Source: Clostridiaceae bacterium
Lineage (GTDB): Bacteria > Bacillota > Clostridia > Oscillospirales > Acutalibacteraceae
Reading direction: 5' to 3'
DNA: 43,710 nt
Assembly (NCBI GenBank): GCA_016290665.1
Contig: JAEEUW010000008.1
Coordinates: 1-43,710, forward strand
The notes beneath the pieces were generated by a model. It had not been told where the DNA came from. It did no database searches and was given only the letters and a program-made list of their open reading frames with translations. This document shows positions 31,519 through 40,699 of this stretch, one piece after another. How positions within the stretch are numbered: position 1 is the first letter of the stretch; the number at the start of each line of letters is the position of its first letter. Made by a program: the position numbers and the translations under genes.

Positions 31519-32212
31519 CCGTCTGTTTACCCCGGAAACGCTGCAGGAGGCGTGGATGGTGCTGAAGACGCAGATTCCGCTGGCGATCTGGGAGACCGTC
31601 TATGTCACCGTGCTTTCCACGGCGTTCGCCATCGTGTTGGGTCTGCCGCTGGGCGTTTTGCTCGTGGCAGGGGAGAAGAACGGCGTACTGCCGCTGCCCA
31701 AGGGGCTGATGCACGTGCTCAACGTGGTGATCAACCTGCTGCGCTCGGTGCCGTTTCTGATCCTCATGATCATGGTCTTTCCGCTCACAAGGCTGATCGT
31801 GGGCACCACGGTGGGCACCGTGGCGTCGATCGTGCCGCTGGTTATCGCGGCGTTCCCGTTTGTGGCGCGGCTGGTGGAAAGCAGTCTGCGCGAGGTAAAC
31901 CCCAACATCATTGAGGCGGCGCAGAGCATGGGCGCTTCGCCGATGCAGATCATCTGCAAGGTGATGATTCCCGAAAGCGTGCCCTCGCTGATCTCCAACG
32001 CGACCATCGCCATCACCACGATTCTCGGCTACAGCGCCATGAGCGGCATCATCGGCGGCGGCGGTCTGGGCAAGATCGCCATCAACTACGGCTACTACCG
32101 CTACAAGTTCCTCGTGATGCTGATCGCGGTGATTCTGCTGATCGTGCTGGTGCAGATCTTCCAGTCGGTCGGCACGCGCATCGCCGTCCGCAGCGACAAG
32201 CGGCTGAAGTAG
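31511..32212 (+). CDS. metI: Methionine ABC transporter permease MetI
   Basis: 233 aa, five or so membrane helices. Typical sequence: TLQEAWMVLKTQIPLAIWET, LPLGVLL, NLLRSVPFLILMIMVFPLTR, the coupling-helix region EAAQSMGASPMQIICKVMIPE, and AMSGIIGGGGLGKIAINYGY. Together with MetN and the permuted MetQ it forms the methionine importer. Confidence 0.97.
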   Translation: MLDRLFTPETLQEAWMVLKTQIPLAIWETVYVTVLSTAFAIVLGLPLGVLLVAGEKNGVLPLPKGLMHVLNVVINLLRSVPFLILMIMVFPLTRLIVGTTVGTVASIVPLVIAAFPFVARLVESSLREVNPNIIEAAQSMGASPMQIICKVMIPESVPSLISNATIAITTILGYSAMSGIIGGGGLGKIAINYGYYRYKFLVMLIAVILLIVLVQIFQSVGTRIAVRSDKRLK

Positions 32213-32255
32213 TGTGCAGTGCGCAGGGACGCGCCGCACGGTTACATAACAGAAA

Positions 32256-32286
32256 GAGCGTTCCCCGCGATGGGGAGCGCTTTTTT
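32256..32286 (+). terminator. Intrinsic terminator of metNI
   Basis: AAGAGCGTTCCCC-GCGA-TGGGGAGCGCTTTTTTG; near-perfect stem with six T. Confidence 0.9.
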
Positions 32287-32312
32287 GTTCAGTCTTTCGG
32301 CATCGCCGCAAA

Positions 32313-32425
32313 AGCAACGACCGAGGTTGCGGGTCCCCGGTGGGGACCTCTGCCGAAGGCAGAAGCAACGACCGAGCCGACAGGCGAGACCCGGGAGCCG
32401 AGAACGGCAGGCGAGACCCCGACCG
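32313..32425. repeat. Non-coding hairpin and direct-repeat patch between metI and marR
   Basis: AGCAACGACCGAG occurs at 32313-32325 and 32364-32376. Between them are two mini-hairpins with 3-base loops, GGTCCCC-GGT-GGGGACC (32332) and CTGCC-GAA-GGCAG (32350). A second direct repeat (CAGGCGAGACCC) follows at about 32381 and 32409. The style is like the hairpin string at 18505. Nothing coding was seen in 32287-32516. Confidence 0.65.
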
Positions 32426-32516
32426 CTGCAATCCTCCATTCTCCATTCCCTCGTCGTCCTTCACAAACCGGCGGGGATTTTTTTGTGCAAGTTTTTGCTT
32501 TTTCGGCGAAAAACGC

Positions 32517-32545
32517 TTGACTTTGCGGCGGCGGCGTGGTATAGT
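32517..32545 (+). promoter_or_regulatory. Promoter of the marR-ABC operon
   Basis: TTGACT (32517-32522), 17-base spacer, TATAGT (32540-32545). Confidence 0.8.
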
Positions 32546-32552
32546 AGGGAAT

Positions 32553-32588
32553 CGTTAACGGTGTTAAAATTTAACGAGTGTTAAAGAT
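32553..32588. promoter_or_regulatory. GTTAA-box operator candidate for the MarR regulator
   Basis: Just downstream of the start site lie GTTAAC (32554), the palindrome GTTAAA-A-TTTAAC (32563-32575) and a further GTTAAAG (about 32580). Such AT-rich inverted repeats are usual MarR binding sites, and the regulator's own gene follows. Confidence 0.6.
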
Positions 32589-32612
32589 TTGTGAACGGAG
32601 AGAAAAACAACG

Positions 32613-33053
32613 ATGGAAACCAACGAAATGCTTGAAAATATCGCCGCCATTCTGGCCGGCATTACGCGCTCGCGGCTGTTCTGGGACGTGCAGCAAAGCG
32701 TGCGCGGCGAGCGGATCCTGCTCTCGTATCTCTATGAGACCGGCGGCGCCTGCACCCCGGGCCGGCTGGCCGACCTGCTGCACGTGTCCGCGGCGCGGAT
32801 CACCAAGATTTTGTCCACGCTGGAAAGCAAGGACCTCGTGGCGCGCGAAGCCGACCCCGCCGACAAGCGCCGCGTGGCCGTGCGGCTGACCCCGGCGGGC
32901 GCAAGGGTCGTCACCGACGTGCACGCCCAGGTGCTTTCGCACGCGTCGCAGCTGTTCCGGAACCTCGGCGAACACGACACCGAGGAATTCCTGCGCATCG
33001 TCAACAAGATTCTTTCGCTGGAAGAGATGGTGGACGCCGTCCCGACCGTTTGA
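32613..33053 (+). CDS. MarR-family transcription regulator
   Basis: 146 aa. Winged-helix domain with TPGRLADLLHVSAARITKIL (recognition region) and KDLVAREADPADKRRVAVRL (the D-x-R wing motif), flanked by dimerisation helices. It heads a transcript with the exported 861-aa protein and the MacB-type ABC exporter, and probably represses it through the GTTAA boxes in its leader. GGAG is about 12 bases before the ATG. Confidence 0.92.
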   Translation: METNEMLENIAAILAGITRSRLFWDVQQSVRGERILLSYLYETGGACTPGRLADLLHVSAARITKILSTLESKDLVAREADPADKRRVAVRLTPAGARVVTDVHAQVLSHASQLFRNLGEHDTEEFLRIVNKILSLEEMVDAVPTV

Positions 33054-33077
33054 TTTCGGATTGCAGAAAAGGGTGTG

Positions 33078-35663
33078 ATGAACCTGAAACGCAACATGAC
33101 CAAGCTTTGCAGCGCGCTGCTGGCGCTGCTGATGCTGTGCCTGGCGGCGCTGCCCGCCGGCGCGGTCCGGTACCCCGAGGGTGTCACCGCGCAGACGGCC
33201 GCCCAAAGCGTCGGGAAAACCGACAACCTGATCAAAAACGCCGTGCCGGCCCTGACCGGCAAGTCGTTTTCCGCCTTCCTCTTCGGCACGCTTTACAGCG
33301 ACGAAACGCTGTCGGCCATCCTCAAGGGGATCTATACCGCCGTGGAAGAGCAGGGGGCCGCGCTCAGCGGCTTCGGGCTCGATACCTCGCCCGCCAACGC
33401 GGCCAGGGGCCTTTCGGCCTATCCGTCGGTGCAGCGGCGCGTGGCGGCGGCAAGCAGCTGGGAATCGCTCGATCTTTCGGGCGTCTATTGGAACGTGACG
33501 AACAAGAGCTCGTTTGCCGCGGCGGTCAGCGCCATGGGCATCCCGTTCAACGACCTGCTCTATACGCTGCTTTGCGGCGGCACCTATCAGGCGGGGCTCA
33601 TGACGCTGCACGGCGACAACGGCTACCGCGACGGCATGATCCCGATCCTGCAGGCGCTGGGCTGCCCGAGCATCCCCTCCGACACGGCCTTCCGCGCCGC
33701 GGCTGACAGCAACCGCACCATGATGCTTTATCAGATCGCGCTGTCGCTGCTCTCGCTGTGCGACGCGATTGCCGCCGCCCCGATGACGAAGCTGTGCGCC
33801 ACGCTGCCCGACCTGGCAATCTTTGTCCGCGACGGCGGCCTGGAGCACGCCGTGGACGTGCTGCTGAGCCCGCTTTCCTCGGGCATCGGCCCGCTGGGCG
33901 GCCTTCTGACCGGCACGCGGATGCTGAAGCTCGTGATGTTCCTGAAGAACCCCGCCTCGCTGACCAGAAGCTTTGCCGACAACGTGACCGGCTCCGTCAA
34001 CGAGATGATGGAAAAATCCGGCGTCTCGCTGGCCGAAATCGACCTCAACGCGCTCGCGTCCTGCAAGGGCAGCGGGGGCGCCTGCCTCGTGGAGGTGCTG
34101 CGCTGGGGGTTTGAAACCGTGAAGCGCAACCGCGGCAAGCTGACGGAGCTGATGCCCGGCGGCAGCGAAGCGCTGACCGCGCCGCTGCTCTCGCGCAGCG
34201 CAGACGAGCTGTGCTTCATCGTCATTCATCTGCTCAACAGCACCGAGACCATGCCGCTGCTCTATCAGTGGAGCCGCTACGGATTCAACCAGGTCAAGGT
34301 GGACTATACCAAAAAGCTCGGCAAAAAGGAATTCAAGCGCGTGCTGGCCGGCATCGACGACGTGATCGGCGAATTCACGGCGGAGTTTTCCGGCGGCGAC
34401 GTCAAAACCGCGCTGGCCGACCTGATCTATTCCTCCGCCACGGTGACCGCCGTCTGCAAGGCGCTCTACGGCGCGTTTTCGGGCGAAGGGACGGCCGCCG
34501 CGGCTGCGGCGCTGGGCCTGCCCGGGTCGCCGGCGGCGCTGGCCGGCGTGCTGCCGTCCGGCTACCGCTCGGCAAAGAACGTGCTTTGGCGCTACGCCAG
34601 CTGGGATCACCTGAAGTCCGTCCCCTGGGGCGTGACGGCGGGCGACCGCGCGTCCTTCCAGCGTGCGCTGACGGCGGCGATGCGTCCGCTGCGTCCGCTG
34701 CTGCAGGGCCTTCTGGCCAACGATACGATTCCGCTGTTCGGCGCGCTGCACCTGCCCGGCTCCAACGGCTACAACACGGGCGTGATCCCGCTGCTTGAGG
34801 CGCTCTCCTGCCCGGACGACGAGATCAAGACCTATGTGGATTACTGCAAGGGCAAGGGCACCGACGCCATCCTGACCGATCTGCTGCGTCCGCTCCTGTC
34901 GCTTCTGGACCGCTTTGTCGAACGCCCGGTCTATACGATCACGGCGATTCTGCCGAACCTCGCCTACCGCATCGTCAACGGCGAAGTGACCCAGTGCGTC
35001 CGGAACCTGCTCTATCCGCTGCTGGAAACGCTGCGCCAGTTCGGCTATGACCCCGCGCAGCTCGGGCTCGACCTTTCGGCCGAAACGGCGCCCGACCTTT
35101 CGTCGCTGCTCTCGGGCGTGCTGACGGAGCTGCCGATGGAGCTGGATCTTTCCACGCTGGATCTCGCGTCGATCGCGGGCATGGGGACGCTCGTCACCCG
35201 CGAAAGCAAGCGCGTCACCGGCGGCAAAACGGTGCATATCGATGATGTGAAGGCCGAAAAAACCGCCGTGCTGGTCACGCTCCTGCGCTGGGTGATCGAC
35301 CAGGTCCGCAACCCCGAAAACGGCGACCTGATGGGCTCCCTGATGCAGTCCGGCGACATGCCCGAAACCTTCAAACAGTTTTCGGCGGGGCTGTCGCAGC
35401 AGTTTGCCGATATGACGACGGACGAAACCATTGAATGGCTCTATCAGCTGTTTTTCCGCGAACGCGCCAAAAAGCAGCTGCCCCGGGACGACGGCTATGA
35501 GCCGCACGTCATCTATGAACCCGAAAGCCACGCGCTGCGCAATACGCTGATCGCGGTCGGCTGCGTGCTGCTTGTCGGCGGCGCGGTCGTTTTCCGGCGC
35601 CGGCGCGACCTCAGGCGGTGGCTGGAGCAGCGCAAACAAAAGAAATCGCAGAAGGAGGCGTGA
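33078..35663 (+). CDS. Exported membrane-anchored protein with a tandem-duplicated ~300-aa domain
   Basis: 861 aa (ATG 33078; GTG at 33075 also possible). Signal peptide MTKLCSALLALLMLCLAA; C-terminal membrane helix (about 824-840) followed by a basic tail RRRRDLRRW, so the bulk is extracellular. Two halves are related: DNGYRDGMIPILQALGCP (about 181-198) and SNGYNTGVIPLLEALSCP (about 563-580), each preceded by FAAAVSAMG or FQRALTAAM, and followed by LCATLPDLAIFV or ITAILPNLAYRI, and each ending near VLRWGFETVK or LLRWVIDQVR. The domain is alpha-helical and not recognised. Immediately upstream of and co-transcribed with a MacB-type exporter, so it is probably its partner or sensor. Confidence 0.8.
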   Translation: MNLKRNMTKLCSALLALLMLCLAALPAGAVRYPEGVTAQTAAQSVGKTDNLIKNAVPALTGKSFSAFLFGTLYSDETLSAILKGIYTAVEEQGAALSGFGLDTSPANAARGLSAYPSVQRRVAAASSWESLDLSGVYWNVTNKSSFAAAVSAMGIPFNDLLYTLLCGGTYQAGLMTLHGDNGYRDGMIPILQALGCPSIPSDTAFRAAADSNRTMMLYQIALSLLSLCDAIAAAPMTKLCATLPDLAIFVRDGGLEHAVDVLLSPLSSGIGPLGGLLTGTRMLKLVMFLKNPASLTRSFADNVTGSVNEMMEKSGVSLAEIDLNALASCKGSGGACLVEVLRWGFETVKRNRGKLTELMPGGSEALTAPLLSRSADELCFIVIHLLNSTETMPLLYQWSRYGFNQVKVDYTKKLGKKEFKRVLAGIDDVIGEFTAEFSGGDVKTALADLIYSSATVTAVCKALYGAFSGEGTAAAAAALGLPGSPAALAGVLPSGYRSAKNVLWRYASWDHLKSVPWGVTAGDRASFQRALTAAMRPLRPLLQGLLANDTIPLFGALHLPGSNGYNTGVIPLLEALSCPDDEIKTYVDYCKGKGTDAILTDLLRPLLSLLDRFVERPVYTITAILPNLAYRIVNGEVTQCVRNLLYPLLETLRQFGYDPAQLGLDLSAETAPDLSSLLSGVLTELPMELDLSTLDLASIAGMGTLVTRESKRVTGGKTVHIDDVKAEKTAVLVTLLRWVIDQVRNPENGDLMGSLMQSGDMPETFKQFSAGLSQQFADMTTDETIEWLYQLFFRERAKKQLPRDDGYEPHVIYEPESHALRNTLIAVGCVLLVGGAVVFRRRRDLRRWLEQRKQKKSQKEA

Positions 35664-35666
35664 CGC

Positions 35667-38426
35667 ATGCTGATTCTCAAGGATATCGTCAAAGATTACG
35701 TGGCCGGCGACACAACCGTGCGCGCCATGCGCGGCATTTCCGTCAGCTTCCGTGAAAACGAGTTCGTCGCCATCCTCGGCCCCTCGGGCTGCGGCAAAAC
35801 GACGATGCTCAACGTGATCGGCGGGCTGGACCGTTATACCAGCGGCGATCTGATCATCAACGGCAAATCGACCAAGACGTTCACGGACGAGGACTGGGAC
35901 ACCTACCGCAACCATTCGGTCGGCTTTGTGTTCCAGAACTATAACCTGATTCCGCACCAGACGGTGCTCAGCAACGTGGAGCTGGCGCTGACGCTCTCGG
36001 GCGTTTCCAAAAAAGAGCGCCGCGACCGCGCGCTGGAGGCCCTGCGCCGCGTGGGGCTGGAAGCGCAGGCCAACAAGCGCCCGACCCAGATGTCCGGCGG
36101 CCAGATGCAGCGTGTGGCGATTGCCCGCGCCCTGATCAACAACCCCGACATCATTCTGGCCGACGAGCCGACCGGCGCGCTCGACAGCGAAACGAGCGTT
36201 CAGATCATGGAGCTGCTCAAGGAGATCTCCAGCGACAAGCTGATTATCATGGTCACCCATAACCCGGAGCTCGCCTATCAGTACGCCAACCGCATCGTCG
36301 GCATGCTCGACGGCGAGATCGTGAACGACTCCAACGCCTTTGAGCCGCAGGACGAGGACTATGCCGCCGAAGAAAAACGCGCCGCCGAAGAAAAGGCCAA
36401 GGGCAAAAAGCCCTCGATGTCCATGCGCACCGCGTTTTCGCTGTCGCTCAGGAACCTGACGACCAAAAAGGGCCGCACCTTCCTGACGGCCTTTGCCGGC
36501 TCCATCGGCATCATCGGCATCGCGCTGGTGCTGGCGCTTTCCAACGGCATCCAGGTCTATATCGACAAGGTGCAGAACGACACGCTGCTGGCGTTCCCGA
36601 TGACGGTGGACAAACAGACGATGGATTTTTCTTCGCTGATGAGCGACATGACGGGCATCGGCGCGCCGGGCAAGGCCGACCACGACCTCGACAAAATCTA
36701 CGTCAACAAGATGTTTGAAACGATGGTCAACACCTTCGTGACCCAGACCAGCTCCAACAACCTCGGCGCCTTCCGCACCTATGTGGAAGACAACAAGGCC
36801 CGCTTCCGGGAGCTTTGCAACGACGTGCAGTATAAATACTCCACGCCGCTGAACATCTATAAGGCCGACACGAGCGACGGGCTCGTGCAGGTCAACCCCA
36901 ACACGCTGATGGATCAGTTCGACATGGGCTCGTTCGGCCTGACCAGCTCCATGACCAGCTCCATCACCGACATGACCAGCGCGGGTCTGACCAGCATCTG
37001 GACCGAGCTGATCGGCGACAACGACGTCATTTCCGGCCAGTACGACGTGCTCTACGGCAAGCTGCCGCAGAACTACAACGAGGTGGTGCTGATCGTCGAC
37101 AGCCTCAACGAGATCAACGAGATGGTCGTCTACGGCCTCGGCCTCAAGGATCAGAACGAGTTCATGACCAACATCATGCAGTCGTTTGAAACCGGCGAGG
37201 AGATCGAATCCGCGTCGGATCTGTCGTTCACCTATGACGACATCCTCAACATGAAGTTCAAGCTGGTGCTCAACTGCGACTACATGCGCAAGGACGAGAA
37301 GACCGGCCTTTGGACCGATATGCGCGACAATTCGCTCTACGTCAAGGACCTTGTGGACAACGGCGTGGACATCAACATCGTGGGCATCCTGCGCCCGCGC
37401 AAGGACAACGTGATCTCGATCGGTACGGGCAGCATCGGCTACAGCCGCGCCCTGATGGACTTCGCACTGGAAAAGACCGCCGAAAGCAAGGTCGTCCGCG
37501 AGCAGCTGGCCGACACCACGAAGGACGTGCTCACCGGCGAAACCTTCGTCAACATGACGGTCAACGATTTCGATCTGGCCGACATCGATCTGACGAAGAT
37601 CGATTACACGCTGCTCAACCTGCAGCCCTTCCTTTCCATGGCGAGCGAGATGGACCTTTCGCAGATCGACATCATGGACCTTTCCTCGCTGTTCGATTTC
37701 AGCAATGTGACCGACTTCCAGAAAAAGCTGATGGAGGGCTTCCTCAACGACGAGCAGGTGCTCGCGCTCAAGCAGGCCTATCTTGACACGATCAACAAGA
37801 CCGCCTCGCTTTCCAACACCTACGCCACCCTCGGCTATTCCACCGCCGACACGCCGACCTCGATCTTCATCTATCCCAAGAGCTTTGAAGCCAAGGCGAA
37901 GGTCAACGACATGATCGACTATTACAACAAGCAGGTCACGGAAGACGGGCACCCCGAATACGCCATCACCTGCACCGACTATATCGGCCTTGTGATGGAC
38001 AGCGTGACGAAGATCCTCAACATTGTGACCTACGTGCTGGTCGCCTTTGTGGGCATCTCGCTGGTCGTGTCGTCCATCATGATCGGCATCATCACCTATA
38101 TTTCCGTGCTCGAACGCACCAAGGAGATCGGCGTGCTGCGCGCCATCGGCGCTTCCAAGCGCGACGTGGCCAACGTCTTCAACGCCGAAACGGTGGCCAT
38201 CGGCCTCGGCGCGGGCGTCATCGGCATTCTGGCGACGCTGCTGCTGGAAATCCCGATCAATCTGGCGCTGCACTTTTTGACCAACACCGGCGCGGCGGCG
38301 TCGCTGCCGTTCCTCGGCGGCGTGATTCTGGTCGTTATCAGCGTGTTCCTGACGTTCATTTCGGGCCTGATTCCGTCCTCCATGGCGGCGAAGAAGGACC
38401 CCGTGGAAGCACTCAGAACCGAATAG
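35667..38426 (+). CDS. MacB/FtsX-type ABC exporter, fused ATPase and permease
   Basis: 919 aa with AAGGAGG before the ATG. The N-terminal ATPase (about 1-235) has GPSGCGKTT, the Q-loop [37 protein letters not shown] and MVTHNPE. After a charged linker come one membrane helix (about 270-295), a large extracellular domain (about 300-790, including [11 protein letters not shown] and [12 protein letters not shown]), and three FtsX-type helices ending [16 protein letters not shown]. Such proteins export peptides or move lipoproteins using mechanotransmission. The fused long form is common in Clostridia. Second partner of the upstream 861-aa protein under MarR control. Confidence 0.92.
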   Translation: MLILKDIVKDYVAGDTTVRAMRGISVSFRENEFVAILGPSGCGKTTMLNVIGGLDRYTSGDLIINGKSTKTFTDEDWDTYRNHSVGFVFQNYNLIPHQTVLSNVELALTLSGVSKKERRDRALEALRRVGLEAQANKRPTQMSGGQMQRVAIARALINNPDIILADEPTGALDSETSVQIMELLKEISSDKLIIMVTHNPELAYQYANRIVGMLDGEIVNDSNAFEPQDEDYAAEEKRAAEEKAKGKKPSMSMRTAFSLSLRNLTTKKGRTFLTAFAGSIGIIGIALVLALSNGIQVYIDKVQNDTLLAFPMTVDKQTMDFSSLMSDMTGIGAPGKADHDLDKIYVNKMFETMVNTFVTQTSSNNLGAFRTYVEDNKARFRELCNDVQYKYSTPLNIYKADTSDGLVQVNPNTLMDQFDMGSFGLTSSMTSSITDMTSAGLTSIWTELIGDNDVISGQYDVLYGKLPQNYNEVVLIVDSLNEINEMVVYGLGLKDQNEFMTNIMQSFETGEEIESASDLSFTYDDILNMKFKLVLNCDYMRKDEKTGLWTDMRDNSLYVKDLVDNGVDINIVGILRPRKDNVISIGTGSIGYSRALMDFALEKTAESKVVREQLADTTKDVLTGETFVNMTVNDFDLADIDLTKIDYTLLNLQPFLSMASEMDLSQIDIMDLSSLFDFSNVTDFQKKLMEGFLNDEQVLALKQAYLDTINKTASLSNTYATLGYSTADTPTSIFIYPKSFEAKAKVNDMIDYYNKQVTEDGHPEYAITCTDYIGLVMDSVTKILNIVTYVLVAFVGISLVVSSIMIGIITYISVLERTKEIGVLRAIGASKRDVANVFNAETVAIGLGAGVIGILATLLLEIPINLALHFLTNTGAAASLPFLGGVILVVISVFLTFISGLIPSSMAAKKDPVEALRTE

Positions 38427-38433
38427 GACTGTC

Positions 38434-38585
38434 GTATTTCGCGAAGAACGAAAAGAAAAACAATCTTACAATAATGAACAGAGCATAGCGGAAACTTGTG
38501 CTCTGTTTTTTTCACGCGTTTCGGATGGGCTTCGCCCATACCCGATTGTTGTTTTTCTTTTCTCGGCGTTTTTTCTCCCTCGGCG
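38434..38585 (+). repeat. Dispersed terminator-bearing element, copy A
   Basis: Begins GTATTTCGCGAAGAACGAAA, then outer arm GAAAAACAATC (about 38455-38465), the terminator stem ACAGAGCA ... TGCTCTGT (38479-38506) with a T tract, the hairpin GATGGGC-TTC-GCCCAT, and the inverse outer arm GATTGTTGTTTTTC (about 38544-38557). It ends near TTTTTTCTCCCTCGGCG. It follows the MacB-type gene and serves as its terminator. Downstream to 38651 only a hairpin-like region with GAAGAAAACGCCGTC is seen. Confidence 0.8.
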
Positions 38586-38651
38586 TACAAACGTACAGTC
38601 TTCGGTCGAAGAAAACGCCGTCTTCCTCGAAATCCGGCAGTCCCCGCGGCC

Positions 38652-38735
38652 TTGTATTTCGCGAAGAACGAAAAGATAAACAATCGCATAACAAAAGAAC
38701 AGAGCGCAGGAATGAACCTGTGCTCTGCTTTTGTT
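38652..38735. repeat. Dispersed terminator-bearing element, partial copy B
   Basis: TTGTATTTCGCGAAGAACGA, then ATAAACAATCGCATAAC and the stem AGAGCGCAGG-AATGAA-CCTGTGCTCT. It repeats the left part of copy A (38434) 218 bases away and would act as terminator for the minus-strand flavodoxin-like gene ending at 38743. Confidence 0.7.
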
Positions 38736-38742
38736 CCTTATG

Positions 38743-39222
38743 TCAGTTGTTCAGGGAATCCGCCATTTCCTGCAGCGCTTCTTCGCTGTAGAGGTCGACG
38801 CCGTTTTCAAAGATGGAAAGAATCTTTTCGCCCTCTTTGTCGGGGCTGTCCTTGACCTTTGCCTTGATCGCCTTCACCAGCATGCCGCACATCAGTTTAT
38901 AGAGGCCCTTTTGCTTTTTCACGTCGAACGCGCCGGGAAGGAAGAAGAACGGTTCGCCCGCCGGGCAGTTCTTTTCCCGGACCTTGTCCGCCTCCTGCGC
39001 CAGAACGCCGACCGCGCCCACGGCCCGGATTGCCGCGCCGCTTTCGCGCAGCTTCTTCAGGCCCTGAATTTCGCCGCCGAGCACCCAGCCGAGGAACACG
39101 GCGTCGTCCGCCGTCCCGGCGTATTTGTCTGCCGCAAAGCACGGCCACCCGGTCTTTTCCGCCAGCGCTTCGGCATAGCGCTTTGCCGTGCCGGTATTGC
39201 TCACATAAACGATGGCTGTCAT
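38743..39222 (-). CDS. Flavodoxin-like domain protein
   Basis: 159 aa. The N-terminus IVYVSNTGTAKRYAEALAE is the flavodoxin FMN-phosphate loop (SxTGT). Further parts, DDAVFLGWVLGGEIQGL and AIRAVGAVGVL, fit the alternating strands, though the last FMN loop is not clear. The C-terminal half (KGLYKLMCGMLVKAIKAK) is a helical extension as in Flavodoxin-5 proteins. Its ATG overlaps the stop of the membrane protein gene (ATGA), so the two form a pair. Confidence 0.8.
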   Translation of the reverse strand: MTAIVYVSNTGTAKRYAEALAEKTGWPCFAADKYAGTADDAVFLGWVLGGEIQGLKKLRESGAAIRAVGAVGVLAQEADKVREKNCPAGEPFFFLPGAFDVKKQKGLYKLMCGMLVKAIKAKVKDSPDKEGEKILSIFENGVDLYSEEALQEMADSLNN

Positions 39223-39803
39223 GCTTCGTCCTCCGTCTTCTTCGGCTCCTGCACCAACGGGTCTTCCGCCGCGGCCTCCTCTGCGGGCTTAACCCGACGC
39301 GCCGAAAGCACGCCGAGCAGGGTGCAGCAAAGGAGCACCGCGCCCGGGACGGGCGTCGGCATCGGCTGAACGAAGAAGCCGCTCTTTGCCACCATGGGCG
39401 CGCTGATCGGCCAAAGGGCCAGCGGCAGCGCGATCGTCAGGCCTGCGAGCACGCACAGCGCAATGCGGCAGCGCCGGGCGCCGGGGTAGGCGGGGCCGAG
39501 CTTTTTCCGCTTGCGCAGCGCGTTAAGCAGAACGATGCACCAGACGAGGAACACGGTGACCGCGCCGAGGCCGGGCAGCCACGCAAAGCCGAACAGTGCG
39601 GAATCGATCGCGTGCTTGCCGTGCTGATTCACACGCATCAGGAGCCGCATGATGCCGGTGCCGTCCGAGATGATCTGGCCGCCGATGAAGAACGACGTGA
39701 CAAACGTGAACGCAACGATGACGAAGCAAAGGATGCTGAAGATCAGCAGCAAAACGGCAAGGATGCGCAGCGCTTTCTGCAGCCTGGGTCTGGGTTCTTC
39801 CAT
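39219..39803 (-). CDS. Four-helix membrane protein
   Basis: 194 aa from the ATG at 39803 (GGCAGGTGG upstream); upstream in-frame starts have no support. Membrane segments at about 11-40, 64-92, 107-130 and 142-165, a short basic loop (ALRKRKKLGPAY) and an acidic, Lys-ending cytoplasmic tail. Function unknown. Coupled to the flavodoxin-like gene. Confidence 0.75.
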   Translation of the reverse strand: MEEPRPRLQKALRILAVLLLIFSILCFVIVAFTFVTSFFIGGQIISDGTGIMRLLMRVNQHGKHAIDSALFGFAWLPGLGAVTVFLVWCIVLLNALRKRKKLGPAYPGARRCRIALCVLAGLTIALPLALWPISAPMVAKSGFFVQPMPTPVPGAVLLCCTLLGVLSARRVKPAEEAAAEDPLVQEPKKTEDEA

Positions 39804-39834
39804 AAAAAGCCACCTGCCTTCTTTTGATGGATTG

Positions 39835-39863
39835 ATTATAGCACAATTCCGCCCGGTTTGCAA
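39835..39863 (-). promoter_or_regulatory. Promoter of the membrane protein-flavodoxin pair
   Basis: TTGCAA (39863-39858), 17-base spacer, extended -10 TGTGC-TATAAT (39840-39835) on the minus strand. Confidence 0.8.
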
Positions 39864-39879
39864 CCGCAGGCGGCTGATT

Positions 39880-40019
39880 TCCGTGCGCAGTGCACAGGGA
39901 CGCGGGAAACGTGGGCGCAAAGGGGGAAGGCCATTCCGCGAACGCCGCGGCGGTCTGATTCCGCCTTGCCGCGCGGCGTCAATTCTCCATTCTCAATTAT
40001 TCCCTGCGTCCGTTCCCCG
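39880..40019. other. Non-coding stretch with heptamer-type simple repeats
   Basis: GTGCGCAGTGCACAGGGACGC resembles the sequence after metI (about 32213-32232), and CAATTCTCCATTCTCAATTA resembles ATCCTCCATTCTCCATTCCC near 32430. These look like remnants of a shared intergenic repeat family. No gene seen. Confidence 0.45.
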
Positions 40020-40057
40020 AAAAACACGAACCGCCCCCTTGCGGGAGCGGCCGTGTT
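40020..40057 (-). terminator. Intrinsic terminator of the UspA-like gene
   Basis: Minus strand ACACGGCCGCTCCC-GCAA-GGGGGCGGTTCGTGT followed by TTTT. Confidence 0.8.
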
Positions 40058-40092
40058 GGAGAGGAAAAGAGAATGAAAACAACGGGCAAGGA

Positions 40093-40518
40093 TTACCTTG
40101 CCGAGAGGATGTCGTGACGCAGCGGCAGCATGTTGTAGATGACGTCGTCCTGCGAAACCATGCTGACCGGAATCTCCGGCAGCAGGCTGTGGAGCAGGGA
40201 AACGAACCCGTTGCTGTTTTCGCCGGGAAAGCCCGTGACGAACAGAATCGGCTTCTGCCTTGCAACGTGGGCGGCCACGGTGAGCACCGGGTCGTCGCTG
40301 AAATAGACTGCCATTTCGCCGCCGGCTTCCTTGGCGAAGCCGAAAAGCTTTTCAAGCGTCTGGGGTTCGTGTTTGCTGAAATTGGCCGAGATCGGCAGCA
40401 CCGAGATCACTTCCAGCGCCGCGTTGTTCTTTGCGGCGAGGATGCGGCCGGCTTCCACCAGCTTCCCGGAAGTCTCCTGCGGGGTGACGCAGACAAGAAC
40501 GGTGGGTTGTGCTTTCAT
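40093..40518 (-). CDS. UspA/KdpD-sensor-like nucleotide-binding-fold protein
   Basis: 141 aa with GAAGGAGGTG before the ATG. The start TVLVCVTPQETSGKLVEAGR and NAALEVISVLPI resemble the universal-stress (USP) domain found in KdpD and stand-alone forms; the C-terminal loop GFPGENSNGFVSLLHSL replaces the usual ATP-binding GxxGxS motif. Soluble. Likely a small regulator or stress protein. A TATGAT about 25 bases upstream may be its -10. Confidence 0.7.
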   Translation of the reverse strand: MKAQPTVLVCVTPQETSGKLVEAGRILAAKNNAALEVISVLPISANFSKHEPQTLEKLFGFAKEAGGEMAVYFSDDPVLTVAAHVARQKPILFVTGFPGENSNGFVSLLHSLLPEIPVSMVSQDDVIYNMLPLRHDILSAR

Positions 40519-40637
40519 GACTGCACCTCCTTCTTACATCTGTATCATACCGCGGATACCTAAAAATACCCTAAAACAGTTGCAACAAATTTCTTAAGAA
40601 GCGTTTGAGAACAGTTTGTGAAATTTTGACTTTTTTG

Positions 40638-40666
40638 TTGACAGCGCCGCGTAAAACCGCTATGAT
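40638..40666 (+). promoter_or_regulatory. Promoter of the NAD epimerase gene
   Basis: Consensus TTGACA (40638-40643), 17-base spacer, TATGAT (40661-40666). Confidence 0.9.
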
Positions 40667-40699
40667 GGAAGCAACCAAAGGAACAGGAGGAATCCCTTT

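Noticed and set aside
32571-38273. Very long open frame on the minus strand opposite the 861-aa and ABC genes
   Set aside because: It is the complement of two well supported plus-strand genes with recognisable domains; its own translation is His/Arg/Val-biased without domains.
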